Below are positions 1 through 10,258 of a DNA stretch of 64,000 nucleotides, in pieces. A program made the position numbers and the translations under genes. Under the pieces are notes generated by a model. It made no database searches and had not been told where the DNA came from. It was given only the letters and a program-made list of their open reading frames with translations. Source of the DNA: Panicum virgatum (lineage: Eukaryota > Streptophyta > Magnoliopsida > Poales > Poaceae). How positions within the stretch are numbered: position 1 is the stretch's first letter; every line of letters begins with the position of its first letter. The stretch lies in contig NC_053143.1 in NCBI RefSeq assembly GCF_016808335.1, positions 3,815,398 to 3,879,397 on the forward strand, given 5' to 3'.

Positions 1-1167
1 GATCCTAAAAATGCTGGGAAAATATGGAAGCTTCAGAGGTCCATCTATGGATTGAAGCAAGCATCTTGGAGCTAGAATATTCGTTTTGATGAAGTAGTTA
101 AAGGGTTTGGCTTCATCAAGAATGAAGATGAGCCTTGTGTTTACAAAAAGGCTAGTGGGAGCGCACTTGTGTTTCTGGTCCTATATGTGGATGACATATT
201 ACTGATCGGAAATGATATTCCAATGCTTGAAGCCGTTAAAACCTCATTGAAAAAGAGTTTTTCGATGAAGGATTTAGGAGAGGCGGCTTATATTCTGGGT
301 ATTAGGATCTATAGAGATAGATCAAAAAGGCTAATTGGATTAAGCCAAGACACGTACATTGACAAGATATTGAATCGGTTCAATATGCAAGATTCCAAGA
401 AAGGTTTCTTGCCAATGTCACATGGCATTACTCTAAGCAAGAGTCAGTGTGCTACGACACCTGATGAGCAAAAGAAGATGAGTACGATTCCTTATGCTTC
501 AGCCATAGGGTCGATCATGTATGCTATGCTTCGCACGTGCCCAGATATTTCCTTTGCTCTAAGTGTTACGAGCAGGTATCAGTCAGATTTCGGTGAAGCT
601 CACTGGACAATTGTAAAGAGTATCCTTAAGTACTTGAGAAGAACTAAGGATATGTTCCTAATATTTGGAGGCGAAGATGGGCTCCTTGTAAAGGGTTACA
701 CCGATGATAGTTTTCAAACAGACAAAGATGACTCCAAATCGCAATCTGGTTTTGTTTTCTGCCTCAATGGTGGGGTAGTGAGATGGAAGAGTTCCAAGCA
801 AGATACGGTGGCTGATTCGACGACAGAGGCCGAGTATATTGCAGCTTCCGAAGCTGCAAAAGAAGCTGTTTGGATCAGAAAGTTTGTTTCTGACTTGGGT
901 GTTGTTCCTAGTGCGTCCAGTCCAGTGGACCTCTATTGTGATAATAGTGGTGCCGTTGCACTAGTAAAGGAGCCTAGAACAACTAAGAAGTCTAGACATA
1001 TACTGCGGAAGTATCACCTCATCCGTAACTTTGTTGAGAGAGGTGATGTGAAGGTTTGCAAGGTGCACACGGATTCAAACGTTGCTGATCCGTTGACGAA
1101 GCCTCTCCCACAACCAAAGCATGAGGCGCACATGAGATCTATGGGTATTAGATACTTACATCAGTGA
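1..1167 (+). pseudogene. copia Pol fragment: reverse transcriptase and RNase H
   Basis: The reading frame is open at base 1 and starts with the conserved RT stretch SIYGLKQAS (37-66). An in-frame TAG at 73-75 follows, where relatives have tryptophan. From 79 the frame is open to the stop at 1165-1167. The catalytic YVDD box is at 184-195. RNase H follows, with its three acidic positions in GYTDDS, TEAEYIAA and CDNSGAV. The end of the frame shows the copia signature of a HIL..KYH..R segment and ADPLTKPL. Intact copia Pol reads through all domains in one frame, so the internal stop marks this as a dead copy unless it is a sequencing error. The upstream Gag, protease and integrase are outside the window. 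Confidence 0.88.
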
Positions 1168-2113
1168 TCCTAGTATGCGTGGGAGATTTTTGTGTCATGA
1201 GTATGTAATGATAAATAATTGTTATTTGTTCCATGGATGATTATTTTTACATTGATTATCAAGTATGTGACTTGTTCGTGAAACTCTTTATTGACAATGA
1301 TATGATTCTAAATTATCCCTAGTTTATGTCGTTGTGTGGGACAACAACGACGTTGAGACTAGCACATGCATTAATTGATGATCATGTTTCACGGATCATG
1401 GATGTGGAGATATCGGATAAATGATGTGGACACATGTTTGTGAACATGGTGTTGGATTGACCCACTCCAAGACAATGTTGGGATTGTTATTTTGTATGTG
1501 CCATCAGTTGTTCTTGAGTGTTATACCTACTGGATCCTTAGACCTGAGATCGCCATTGTTTCTCACTGTGTGTAGTGGTGCATCTTGGGGCTACTAAACG
1601 CTACTCTGTGACTGGGTAGTTACAAAAGTAGCTTACAGGTGTGTCATGAAACATGGAATGGGATGTGAGCGGATCAAGATGGAATTTGCCCCTCCTAGAT
1701 AACGGGAGAGATATCTCTGGGCCCCTCGAGATAGTTGGATTTGAAAGTGCATGGCCATGCCAAAGTGATTAAAGAGTTAATCATGATGACTAAAGGTTAG
1801 TTATGAATAGAATCCACTATTAGATCGAGAGAATGGTCGAGCTATCACAAAGGTGGCACGCATCTCGCTTTGAGCTTGACTGGTATCGTGTGGCAAAGGG
1901 ATCGGTGTATGAGTATATCTAAGGTTCGGCCGATATGATCTTTATGTGTATTTGTGAGTCACTATGCCCTGCTAGGTTCCGCTATTGACTTGTGATTCGG
2001 AAATGATTTCCGATCACGACCACCTACACATGAACCTAACGGGTCACACACTTAAGGGGTTTGGAATGTTGGAAAGCTTGCATGTATGATTGTCTCTAGT
2101 GCAAGTGGGAGAT
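1168..2113 (+). other. untranslated region between copia Pol and the 3' LTR
   Basis: No open frame of note lies between the Pol stop and the LTR. The segment ends in a purine-rich tract at about 2101-2114 that would serve as the polypurine primer for plus-strand DNA synthesis. A spacer of this size before the 3' LTR occurs in several grass copia lineages. I see no other gene or repeat in it. Confidence 0.6.
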
Positions 2114-2548
2114 TGTTGGTGATATGCCCAAGAGCCCATCATCACAATACGGTTTAAAGGCCCAAGAGGATATTGATCCAAAAGGGATTAGGGTTACTAA
2201 TGGGCCTATGAGATAGAAGCCCATTAATATATGCCGCCGCCCCTCCCTCTCTCTCTCGGCCGCCGCCCATGCCGTGCGTGCGGTGCTAGCACACCAACGC
2301 CCGGCGTTTCATCCCCGTACGTGTGGAATCCGTGGAGGCGCTGCTGCGACTGCTGCGCTGATCGGCTGCTGGGATCAAGTACGAGGAGCTCGGTTCGTGG
2401 GACGTGATCGACTACTTCCTCTACATCGACGCGCGACTTCTTCCGTTGCGTTGCGCGTCTAGTGGTAACGATCTATGATCTTCTACTCGCAAGTATCTTG
2501 GGTATATGCGGTAGTGATGCTAGCGTAGCCTACCCGTTTACCTACACA
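2114..2548 (+). repeat. 3' LTR of the copia element
   Basis: The LTR begins TGTTGGTGATATGCCC directly after the polypurine tract. It ends near CTACACA (2546 or 2548), giving the TG...CA termini of LTRs and a length of about 435 bp. The exact last base is uncertain because CA occurs twice within three bases and the partner LTR is not in view. Confidence 0.75.
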
Positions 2549-2755
2549 TTTGTATTAGCTAAAATTATAGACGGATAAATTGTTAAAGTTTAGTACTAGA
2601 TAGATGTGTTAGTGGTTTAAATTTGGATTAATCAAGGGACCAAATAGCCACTATATGTGAAATTAGCCTAGCAGTTAGCTAATGTTTAGTTCTTTTTAAC
2701 ATTCAAATAAGTAAGAGAGGTAAATTAAGTTTAACCTCAGGATCCAAACAGGACC
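2549..2755. repeat. MITE remnant interrupted by the copia LTR
   Basis: The AT-rich sequence after the LTR ends in GGATCCAAACAGGACC (2740-2755). Read on the other strand this gives the CCTGTTTGGATCC terminus common to a family of grass MITEs. Only one terminus is visible, and the other side stops at the LTR boundary. The simplest reading is that the copia element inserted into this MITE. Confidence 0.5.
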
Positions 2756-2858
2756 AGAGAGCATGTCACTACTAGATGAAAACAAACTCAAATAGCGGCG
2801 AAGTACAAAGGTTCAAAGCAATCCTGCCTGCCTGGTTCGTTTCAAATGCAAAAGGAGT

Positions 2859-2868
2859 TTCGAAAGAA
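2859..2868. repeat. left target-site duplication
   Basis: TTCGAAAGAA abuts the left TIR and is identical to 8825-8834 beyond the right TIR. If one base belongs to the TIR instead, the duplication is the 9 bp usual for Mutator-like elements. Confidence 0.75.
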
Positions 2869-3088
2869 GCGGTTTTTTTATTTTTATATTTTTTATTTCC
2901 GTTTTTTACAAAAATATATTTTCGATTTGGAAATTTACATAAATATACCCCGGCCGCCCCGCTGCCGGGCGGCCGGGACCTGGCCGCCCGGTAGCCGGGC
3001 GGCAGGGGCTAATCTGCAAAAAAAATACGACAAAAAATTGCAGATAGGTCCCTGGGGACCGGTCACCCGGCTGCGGGGTGGCCGTCCT
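2869..3088 (+). repeat. left terminal inverted repeat
   Basis: An outer AT-rich block (2869-2948) is followed by a GC-rich block of CCGGCCGCCCGG units and the sequence around GTCCCTGGGGACCGG. It matches the reverse complement of 8605-8824 over its whole length, with scattered substitutions and small length changes in the A/T runs. Confidence 0.85.
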
Positions 3089-3557
3089 TATTTTTTGCAA
3101 TTTAGCTCTTTTCGCAAAATAATTTCACATATGTGCCCTTTTTGTAATTTTTTGCAGAAATAGACCCTGGGGGTCGGCGCTGTAATATGTGGCGCCGAGA
3201 TCACACGTCTTGGCGCCACAGATCACGGCGCCGAGGTGCCACGCACGCACAAGCAATATAGTGAATCTTCGAACTTGCCTTTAATATTTTCGGACATTTT
3301 CAGGAGACTAGAATACTGTGAACCACACATCAAATATAACGGTAAGAATTAAGAACTAAAAACTGCATTACACAATGTAAACCATAGGAATTACATCATA
3401 ATACAACGTTAATGAAACACACATCAGACATGCAGTGTCATGGCAGAACCCGTTGCAACTATGGTAAACAGATTCTGAACTAAGCTAACATGCCTTAGGT
3501 AATTTAGAAAAACACAACAAACACAACGATGCAGCATGTGACTAGCACTAGGTAGTC
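3089..3557 (-). other. 3' flank of the GRF gene inside the left TIR
   Basis: This is non-coding DNA between the GRF stop codon and the left TIR, presumably 3' UTR and terminator. It holds several copies of a GGCGCC-centred motif (3175-3240: GGCGCCGAG and variants). I see no further gene. Confidence 0.5.
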
Positions 3558-4264
3558 CTAGTAGCCGTACCCCCACGTAGCAAACTGCATTGAGTCTTCT
3601 CCGCAGTATCCACCCATTGCAGGTGGTGCAGGCGGTGGTGCCGGAGGGGCAGGGCCCTTCTTCTTGTGACAAGGGCAGTTGCAGTAAGGAATAGTGCATG
3701 GTTCATCTTGTGAAGCGGCAGCATTGCTGGTATCATCATCGTCGTCGTCTTTGTTACCCTCTCTCAATTCCTCGTAATGGTTTACCTTGCATTCTAGATC
3801 AAAGATCTTTATCTGGAGGTACTCGATGAACTCCTGAACTGAATCAATTGGTGCAGGATCGACCCACCTGGTAAAACCACAGTTTTCTGGAGCATCTGAA
3901 GACTGCAAAATAAATTTCATGTAAGGTATCTCAATGAAGATAAAGAAATAAAACAACCGAGTATTACCCATGCGTGTGGGCATTTGAAGAAACGCCGACC
4001 GCCATCCATCCCGTCGGTGCACATCTGCACTAAGCAGTCCTCACCATGTCTGCATTTTGGCCACGGTTCTCTACGGTTATCGTATTGTCGTAGAGGAGTT
4101 TCATTGTTAAATTCACTCTTCTGCTGTGGCAGAAACTCAAACACTGGTTCCGGAAAGGAATCAGGTCCAAGAGGCCACTCCCATATTATGGAGTCTCCCT
4201 TTCTTCCCCCTTTTCCTTTCCCAAAACCGTAGTAATTCTTCCCGCTAGACCCACCTCCAGACAT
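3558..4264 (-). CDS. GRF-type zinc-finger protein of the TIR element
   Basis: Two exons, 4264-3968 and 3902-3558, with a GT-AG intron at 3967-3903, encode 213 residues. The start ATG lies about 55 bp downstream of a TATA box. Residues 1-30 are Gly/Lys rich. A GRF-type zinc finger spans about 71-112, with the CRHGEDC pair, the GRRFFKCPH core and the final cysteine in ENCGFTRW; the intron splits the finger. Residues 120-147 look helical or coiled-coil. An aspartate run and a Cys-rich, Pro-rich tail (C168, C173, C175, C177, then PAPP repeats) follow. GRF fingers bind single-stranded nucleic acid in several DNA-repair proteins; in transposon-borne proteins like this the role is unknown. There is no nonsense codon, so this gene may still be intact. 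It is the downstream gene of the element, in the same direction as the PMD gene. Confidence 0.8.
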
Positions 4265-4320
4265 TGGGTATACAATAAGCTTTGGTGTTTGAGTGCTGTT
4301 GGGAGTTCACAAACTTCGGA

Positions 4321-4330
4321 GTATTTATAG
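4321..4330 (-). promoter_or_regulatory. TATA box of the GRF gene
   Basis: On the minus strand CTATAAATAC lies about 57 bp before the ATG at 4264. Transcription would start near 4295, leaving a leader of roughly 30 nt. Composition and spacing are typical of plant TATA promoters. Confidence 0.6.
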
Positions 4331-5108
4331 GCGCACAAAGGTCTGATACCCGGAGTGTGGAGTGTAAATGGACATGAAAAGCCTACATGACAACACAGTG
4401 AAGAGGCTAGCTGACCGAACACTGAAAAGGCTAGATTCAATTCTCGAACTGACTACTCGTTGCATCTCTGTGTATGCAGAGCGTCTAAGTGCATGCAGAC
4501 TCACAGCACTGCATCGCTGCCGCTCGGTCGATCGTGCCTAGATGCCGCCTTCCCCACTACACGCCACAGACCTTCGCCGTAGAATGACAGTTTCGTCGTC
4601 CTCGCCCGAGAGACTGCTTTGAAGGTGAGCTGGTGTGGTTGCCGTGTTGTCACATCTTTTTGAAATGGTGAAAGGGCACTTCTATTGGGTTGTCGTCTTT
4701 TGTCACGTTTGTCTGGGCAAACAATGCGACATATGCGAAACCCGTGATCGCCGTGCTGAGCAGTGGCAACCTGTGATCTCGTACTCGTAGCTAGATACAC
4801 TATGGTCCCTATTTTGAGCTATACGAGCGTGTCACGAAGTTTACTCTGTATGCGGTAGTCGTCATCATCGTCGGCGGGATCTCGGCCGCTAACTCCTCCC
4901 GCAACTAACTTGTCCTTCATTAAATCACGGAAAAAATTCGCAAGAACTTCCCTTATTTCACGAGCATTATGGAACCCACAAACATAACAAGTTCACATCA
5001 ATAATATCTATAGAAACAAATGACAAGTAAACTACCACAATCATAAATAACCATAATCTGAACAGTCGAAACAGTCCATAATGCCGCCGGAGAAACAAGT
5101 GCAAACAA
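4331..5108 (-). other. spacer between the PMD and GRF genes, with a small open frame
   Basis: This should contain the PMD 3' UTR and the GRF promoter. A minus-strand frame at 4992-4819 (58 codons, no ATG at its start) has protein-like composition: a segment reading FHNAREIREVLANFFRD, then a GG linker, five aspartates and a basic end. No acceptor site joins it cleanly to the PMD gene. It may be a decayed third gene, an alternative last exon or chance. The 99-codon frame at 4800-4501 looks unlike protein. Confidence 0.3.
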
Positions 5109-7859
5109 CTAACCACCCCTATCATTCCGACCTCTCTTACGTTGTGCGTGTACGTGATCTGTAGTGTAGCTATGACGTTCCGGTGGCCTCACGTCTCTGG
5201 CAGGACGGTGTAACTGAGCCAGAGGTGTATGCAAGCTGGGATCATCATCCTGGGCAGGCGTAGCAAACAACCATGTAAACTCCTCCAAGGAGGTCGCGGT
5301 GTTGTCTTCAGACCACCCTACATATCACAAAAAAAAATTAAGCAACATTCAAAAGGTGAATGCAATTCCGTACAAATTATTGTACGTACCCTGTGTTGGA
5401 GGCGGTGGTGGTGGTGGATAGGAAGAAGCTCCTTCATATCCTCCTGGTGACGGCATAGGGTGATACGAAGACGGCCCCGCTCCGGTGAACTGTTGTGATC
5501 CTGAGTATAAATAATAACGTATGAGCCTTCGACCATAAAACATAAGCAAATAAAATTATGCACCACATATTTACCTATAGTCCCTCCAGCATGTGACATA
5601 GAGATAAACTGGGTTCCTTGAAATGGAGCCCCTTGCGAGGCACCTGGCCCTCCATAGGTCTGAGAACTGGGGTACCTGTACCCTGTGTGGAGTCGTATTT
5701 AAATACTGCATATAAACATACGGATCGGTAAATATCACACCATACCTTCGTACTGTCGGTGGTATAAGGGAGGCTGCTGCCATGCGGGACCACAAGGAAC
5801 CGACGTCGACGCTTGTGACGATCCGTAGGAATTCTCGTACTCCGTCCGCGTACCAAAGGCCTGAAGGATACCTTGGGCTCTATCACGTTGAGTGGTCCAG
5901 GCCTCGAGTTGTGTCGGCACGCTCATCGTAGACCCGCCATGAATCCTCGTTACATTCAGTGAGCAATCTAATTCAAGCAGCCTACATGCCTCGAACTGCA
6001 ACCAAAAAAAACTTAGTATACAAATATTAAAAGATCGAAAATGCCATCAACATTTACTCACCGCCCCAGCTAATGCCTCATCCCTGTGTCGTGCATAGTG
6101 ATCCTGCGAAGTCGCAACATGCGGCTGTGGATGCATGTCAACATACGTCAAACGACAACGAGTGTTCGGTTCGTACCAGGTCAGGCACGCCCGAAACGAA
6201 GGCTCAGTGTGTGGACCGGTATCCTCAGCCAACTGCTCGTCTGCATCATCCCACGCAGCCACCCATGGTTGTAATCTAGTGACCCACATTGTCGAGAAAG
6301 GATGTCCAGCCCTTGATAAACTGCACGTTAAATAGAAATTAGTTTCATGTTATTAGTACATGGGTGCTCATACATTTTTGTTACCTATGATCGTGGCGCT
6401 GAACATGATCCAACGCTGAAGACACAGGGAAAGACTGGCGTCGACCGAACTGCCTCATGACTCTATCCGGGCAGTGGGCCTCAACTGCAATGTCGTACAC
6501 CAAAGCTGCAGTAGTCATCCATAGGCCCTGGTCCTGTGTGCACACCGAAGATATCCCAAGCGGTGCACGTGCGGCTATAGACGAAGGATTGTATGGCTCC
6601 CACACAATGTCTTCTAGGGTCAATCGATCAAATTCGGCAACAAACTCAGGATAAGACCGTCGGGTCTGTACATGTGCCCATGTTTTCTGCAAAAATAAAA
6701 ATTATGTGTCCATAAGAAAGGTATTGAGGGAACAATGTATGACCATAGTACGCATAGAATATAAATTTTTATCGGGTCCATACCTGTCGAGAGTACCAGA
6801 GAGTCCCTATGGTGGGTCTGTCGTCCTCCATGTCGCCGTACATATCCGGCGTGTACGGTGACTGGTCAATCATGGGACGACCGATAGCAATCTTCTCGTA
6901 ATACCAAAACTGTAGCAGAATTGGGCACCCCGTTAGGACAGCATTCCTATCATTCTGCCGTGATGCCTTGCAGAGTCCACGATATGTGCATGCAAGAACC
7001 GCTGAACCCCAACTATATAAGGGTATGGCATCCTCATCTGCATCAGCAATCTCCTGTGCGTAGGGCAGAAGCACCCTATCCACACAGTGCCCATGTGAGT
7101 TGTTGAATATGATGTACCCAAATAACCACAGCAGGTATGCCTCGAGTGATCTAGTCACGCTGTAGTCATCAGCATCGGCTGCCAACAGATCCGGCTGCAA
7201 TGAAGTACGAACATTGAGAATAAGAAACACATGAGTTATTTCAAAGCCATAAAATACATCAACACATCGTTTTGTACGAAATTGTACTTGAAACTATAGG
7301 AGCCATGACTTGGAAGGGCCTTTCGACTGTGGGTGCTCATTGAAATCTTCAGGATCAATCGTGGTGGCAACACCTGCAAAACGTTCCTCAAGATCCTCCA
7401 ACCACGTAGAAGGTACCATGCGGGGCCCGACAGCGTCTCCGGTGATAGGAAGACCAAGCAGCATCGCAACGTCCTGCAGGGTCGGTGCCATCTCCCCACA
7501 AGAGAGGTGGAACGTGTGTGTCTCAGGTCTCCATCTGTCAACGAGAGATGAAAGTAGAGACCTGTCTAGCTTCACCAAAGCACTCTCAGCAAGACAAGCC
7601 ACAGTGAAAAGACCTGCCTCGCTTAGCCTGCATCATACAGTGCTCAAATGTTAATACATTATATAACGAAATGTATAATGGATAAAAACAGAAAATAGAC
7701 GACATATCACCTAGGCACCCATCGTGGGTCTACAGCAACCAACTCTGCAGGTGGACGTGGACGCAGCACGTTTAGTTCTTAGTGCTGAACCTTCGCAAGG
7801 AAGGATCGGTGACCCGAGTCTATTGTTGGGTCCAGCAACGCAGGAGTAACCCCGGCCAT
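5109..7859 (-). pseudogene. plant mobile domain (PMD) protein gene, two nonsense codons
   Basis: Nine exons join in frame with GT-AG introns: 7859-7711, 7627-7288, 7194-6784, 6686-6385, 6320-6062, 5995-5746, 5682-5575, 5500-5390 and 5317-5109. They total 2,139 nt (713 codons). The first four coding exons hold the PMD signatures, including PRWVPRLSEAG, CGEMAPTLQDVAMLLGLP, TRSLEAYLLWLFGY and the tryptophan-rich WWVTRLQPW-like segment (WVTRLQPWVAAWD). The C-terminal part is low-complexity (YGGPGASQG, SYPPPPPPP) and ends in a basic RKRGRNDRGG. PMD proteins (the MAIN/MAIL family of host genes) occur in plant transposons and as domesticated silencing factors. Two stops interrupt the frame: TAA at codon 27 (7781-7779) and TAG at codon 161 (7296-7294), the latter one C-to-T change from a glutamine codon. 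Everything else is open, so inactivation looks recent. Confidence 0.82.
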
Positions 7860-8592
7860 ACCTACCACGTAAGATCAAAACAATACAATACAATCACACA
7901 CATCTAAATATTTCTAATATTTCCTTATATTTCCTAAATAATTTCTAATATAATAATTTCTAATATTTTCTAACATTTTATAAATTTTCTAATATTATCT
8001 TGCAATTTTTAAGATTAATTAATTATATTGCTAATGTACTATATCAACGCTAATCACTACAAGTAACTACACCTAAATGTACCACTAATCAGTCCTAATA
8101 ATAATTAAACTGATTGCTAATCTACTGTTTCAACAAAATAGTTTCTATAATTTTCTACAATTTTCTAACATTTTCTACAATTTTCTAACATTCTCTACAA
8201 TTTTCTACAATTTTCTATAATTTTCTAACATTTTCTACAATTTTCTAATATTATCTTGTATTTTTTTTATTTTCTAATACTTCTCTGACAATTTTCTAGT
8301 ATTTTCTAATAATAAATTTAACACTAAATGTACTATATCAACACTAATCACTATAAGTAACTGCACCTAAATGTACCACTAATCACTCCTAACAATAATT
8401 GAACTGATTGCTAATCTAATGTTTCAAAAAAAATTACAATATAATCTATTTATAAAATGTAGAAAATTTTAGTTACCTAAAGTCGCCGGCTTGAAAATTC
8501 GACAGGGCTTCGCCGCTTTGCCTCTCCCTCGCCCCTCCTCTCCTTCCCTCCCTCTCTTTTCTTTTTTTGAGGGGGTGAGGGGCAGCCAACAC
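7860..8592 (-). other. PMD 5' leader and first intron
   Basis: Downstream of the TATA box on the minus strand is a pyrimidine-rich leader of about 100 nt. It ends at a good donor (GACTTTAG|GTAACT, near 8477). A very AT-rich stretch full of TTTTCTA-type repeats then runs to the coding start at 7859. A ~100-bp unit beginning ATGTACTATATCAAC occurs twice in it, at about 8033-8140 and 8329-8430. Confidence 0.5.
8033..8430. repeat. direct duplication inside the PMD leader intron
   Basis: The units at about 8033-8140 and 8329-8430 share ATGTACTATATCAAC, GTAACT.CACCTAAATGTACC, and GAACTGATTGCTAATCTA-like sequence with few differences. Runs of TTTTCTAACA and TTTTCTACAA separate them. Confidence 0.7.
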
Positions 8593-8601
8593 CTTATATA
8601 G
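8593..8601 (-). promoter_or_regulatory. TATA box of the PMD gene
   Basis: The minus strand reads CCTATATAAGG just inside the right TIR. A CT-rich leader follows about 30 bp downstream. The element thus brings its own promoter next to its TIR. Confidence 0.55.
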
Positions 8602-8604
8602 GGG

Positions 8605-8824
8605 TGGGGGGCCGGCCGCTCCGCGGCCGGGCGGCCGGTCCCCAGGGACTTATCTGCAATTTTTTGTCGTCTTTTTTTTTTGCGGATAAGCCCCTGCCGC
8701 CCGTCTGCCGGGTGGTCAGGTCCCGGCCGCCCGGCAGCGGGGCGGCCGAGGTATATTTCTGTAAATTTCCAAATCGAAAATATATTTTTTTTAAAAAAAC
8801 GGAAATAAAAAATAAAAAAACCGC
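8605..8824 (-). repeat. right terminal inverted repeat
   Basis: This is the inverted partner of 2869-3088. The presumed TATA box of the PMD gene lies just inside its inner edge, so this TIR is also the upstream promoter region of that gene. Confidence 0.85.
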
Positions 8825-8834
8825 TTCGAAAGAA
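8825..8834. repeat. right target-site duplication
   Basis: TTCGAAAGAA is a perfect copy of 2859-2868. Confidence 0.75.
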
Positions 8835-9139
8835 ACTAAAGGCATTCAGTCCTCTTGGCCTGGCCCACATCTAGCCTTTTCCGCTTGGGCTGCAGAGTTA
8901 GGCGGGCCTCTCAATTAATTCGGGCCAAATCTTCGAGTTCCTGCCTGCAGCCCGTGCACGCCAGGCTCAGGCCCGTCACCAAGGAGCAGCTGGGCCAGCT
9001 CACGGCGCCCCCCGGACAGGACGGGCGCGATTACCCATCGCTTGAAGCGATGGCCCATCACCTGAAGGTCCCCGTAATTAATCCGCCAACCCATTGTATT
9101 AACGGGCATGGCCCACCAAGTAATAGCGTGCATGTATAT
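8835..9139. other. unassigned sequence right of the TIR element
   Basis: Moderately GC-rich, with short frames on both strands that do not resemble any family I know. CCATCGCTTGAAGCGATGG (9036-9054) is a short perfect hairpin. Confidence 0.4.
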
Positions 9140-10258
9140 TGAATCAGAAAAATCTGCATGCAAGGATACCCACCATGACATTACCCACGTGCATGATGAT
9201 TCAAAACTAAAAAAATCTATAACTGTTAAACCTTACGTTCAAATAAAATTTGGGTTACACCATTATTTTTATTATAACAAGATCTTCAAAACAAGACCAC
9301 ACTTGTCTATATTTGCACAATATTTTTAAAAATATTTTTTCTAATACTAGATAATTAATTTTAGATTTTGCGAACAAATAATTCAAAAACACGAACAAAA
9401 AATTATATGTACGAACAAAAAATACATATAATAAATAAATAAATAATGTACAACGAACAAAAAAATAAACATGGCAAACATTTGATTGCAGAATAAATAA
9501 TGAAAAATGAATATTACAAGCAAAAGAGTCAACTTCGCCGAACAATTCAGCCTACAAGGCGAACAAATAATTTAGTATTATAAACAAATTATATAAAATC
9601 ATGGAATAGATATATGTATATCTGGAGTAAATTATACTAACTCACGGAACAAAATATTTTAGGCATAGAACAAATTATATGAACTCATCGAACAAAAAAA
9701 TAATATCCCTAGAACAAATTATATTAATTGAAAGAATAAATATAAATACATTTGAAACAGACACATGGAAAATAAATTATTATTAAAGATTTGTTATTAT
9801 AAATATAGAAAAATTATACAAATAAAATAATACAACCAAGGATAATCGAAAAGTAAAAGAAAAAGAGAAAATGGAACGTAAAGAAATAGATTAAACAACG
9901 GATGTACATGATAGGTGCACATGGCAGACAAGTTAGCATATGAATTTAATAAATTAGTTTACAGTTAATAAATTTTATAAATCATACAAGATATGTGTAC
10001 AAGATATGTGCACATGGCAAATAAGAAACAGATAACTGAAAAGTATAAGAAATATTAGCTTGAGTATCTAGAGAGAACTAGAGAAGAAAAATGGAAAAAT
10101 AACAATTGGAAGGAAATAAATAGAAACGAACAAGGAAAGAAAGAAGGGAATAACCAACTTATTTGGAGCATCGGTCATGAAAAAAAAATAAAGAAAAATA
10201 AAATAAAATAAAAGGAGGAGCAATCAAAAAAGAAAAACATTGAAATGGTTCGTGAAGA
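9140..10258 (-). repeat. AT-rich dispersed repeat, copy A
   Basis: Very AT-rich DNA with recurrent GAACAAATAAT and GAACAAATTATAT motifs. Its reverse complement resembles 24.9-26.0 kb. Shared landmarks include AAGATCTTCAAAACA followed by GACCACACTTG, ATGTACAACGAACAAA, ACATTTGATT and GAAAAATGAATAT. No coding capacity. The family is not one I can name. Confidence 0.6.

Larger units (their letters stand above)
1..2548 (+). mobile_element. 3' part of a Ty1/copia LTR retrotransposon
   Basis: The window opens inside the reverse transcriptase of a copia element. Reading rightwards there is RT and RNase H coding sequence to 1167, about 950 bp without coding potential, a purine-rich tract (gcaagtgggagatt, 2101-2114) and an LTR at 2114-2548. 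This order, with RNase H next to the 3' LTR, is that of Ty1/copia elements. The left half and 5' LTR lie outside the window, so LTR identity and target duplication cannot be checked. A stop in the RT reading frame at 73-75 suggests an inactive copy. Confidence 0.9.
2869..8824. mobile_element. Mutator-like element with long TIRs carrying PMD and GRF zinc-finger genes
   Basis: Two inverted copies of a ~220-bp sequence bound 5,956 bp. The outermost bases are GCGGTTTTTTTATTTTT. The 10-mer TTCGAAAGAA lies directly outside both ends (2859-2868 and 8825-8834). Long TIRs and a 9-10 bp target duplication are Mutator-superfamily hallmarks. Both genes inside run on the minus strand: the PMD gene (7859 to 5109), then the GRF zinc-finger gene (4264 to 3558). 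I see no MULE transposase (no DDE or SWIM signature), so the copy is either non-autonomous or belongs to a class mobilised by its own unusual proteins. Superfamily assignment rests on end structure only. Confidence 0.82.
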
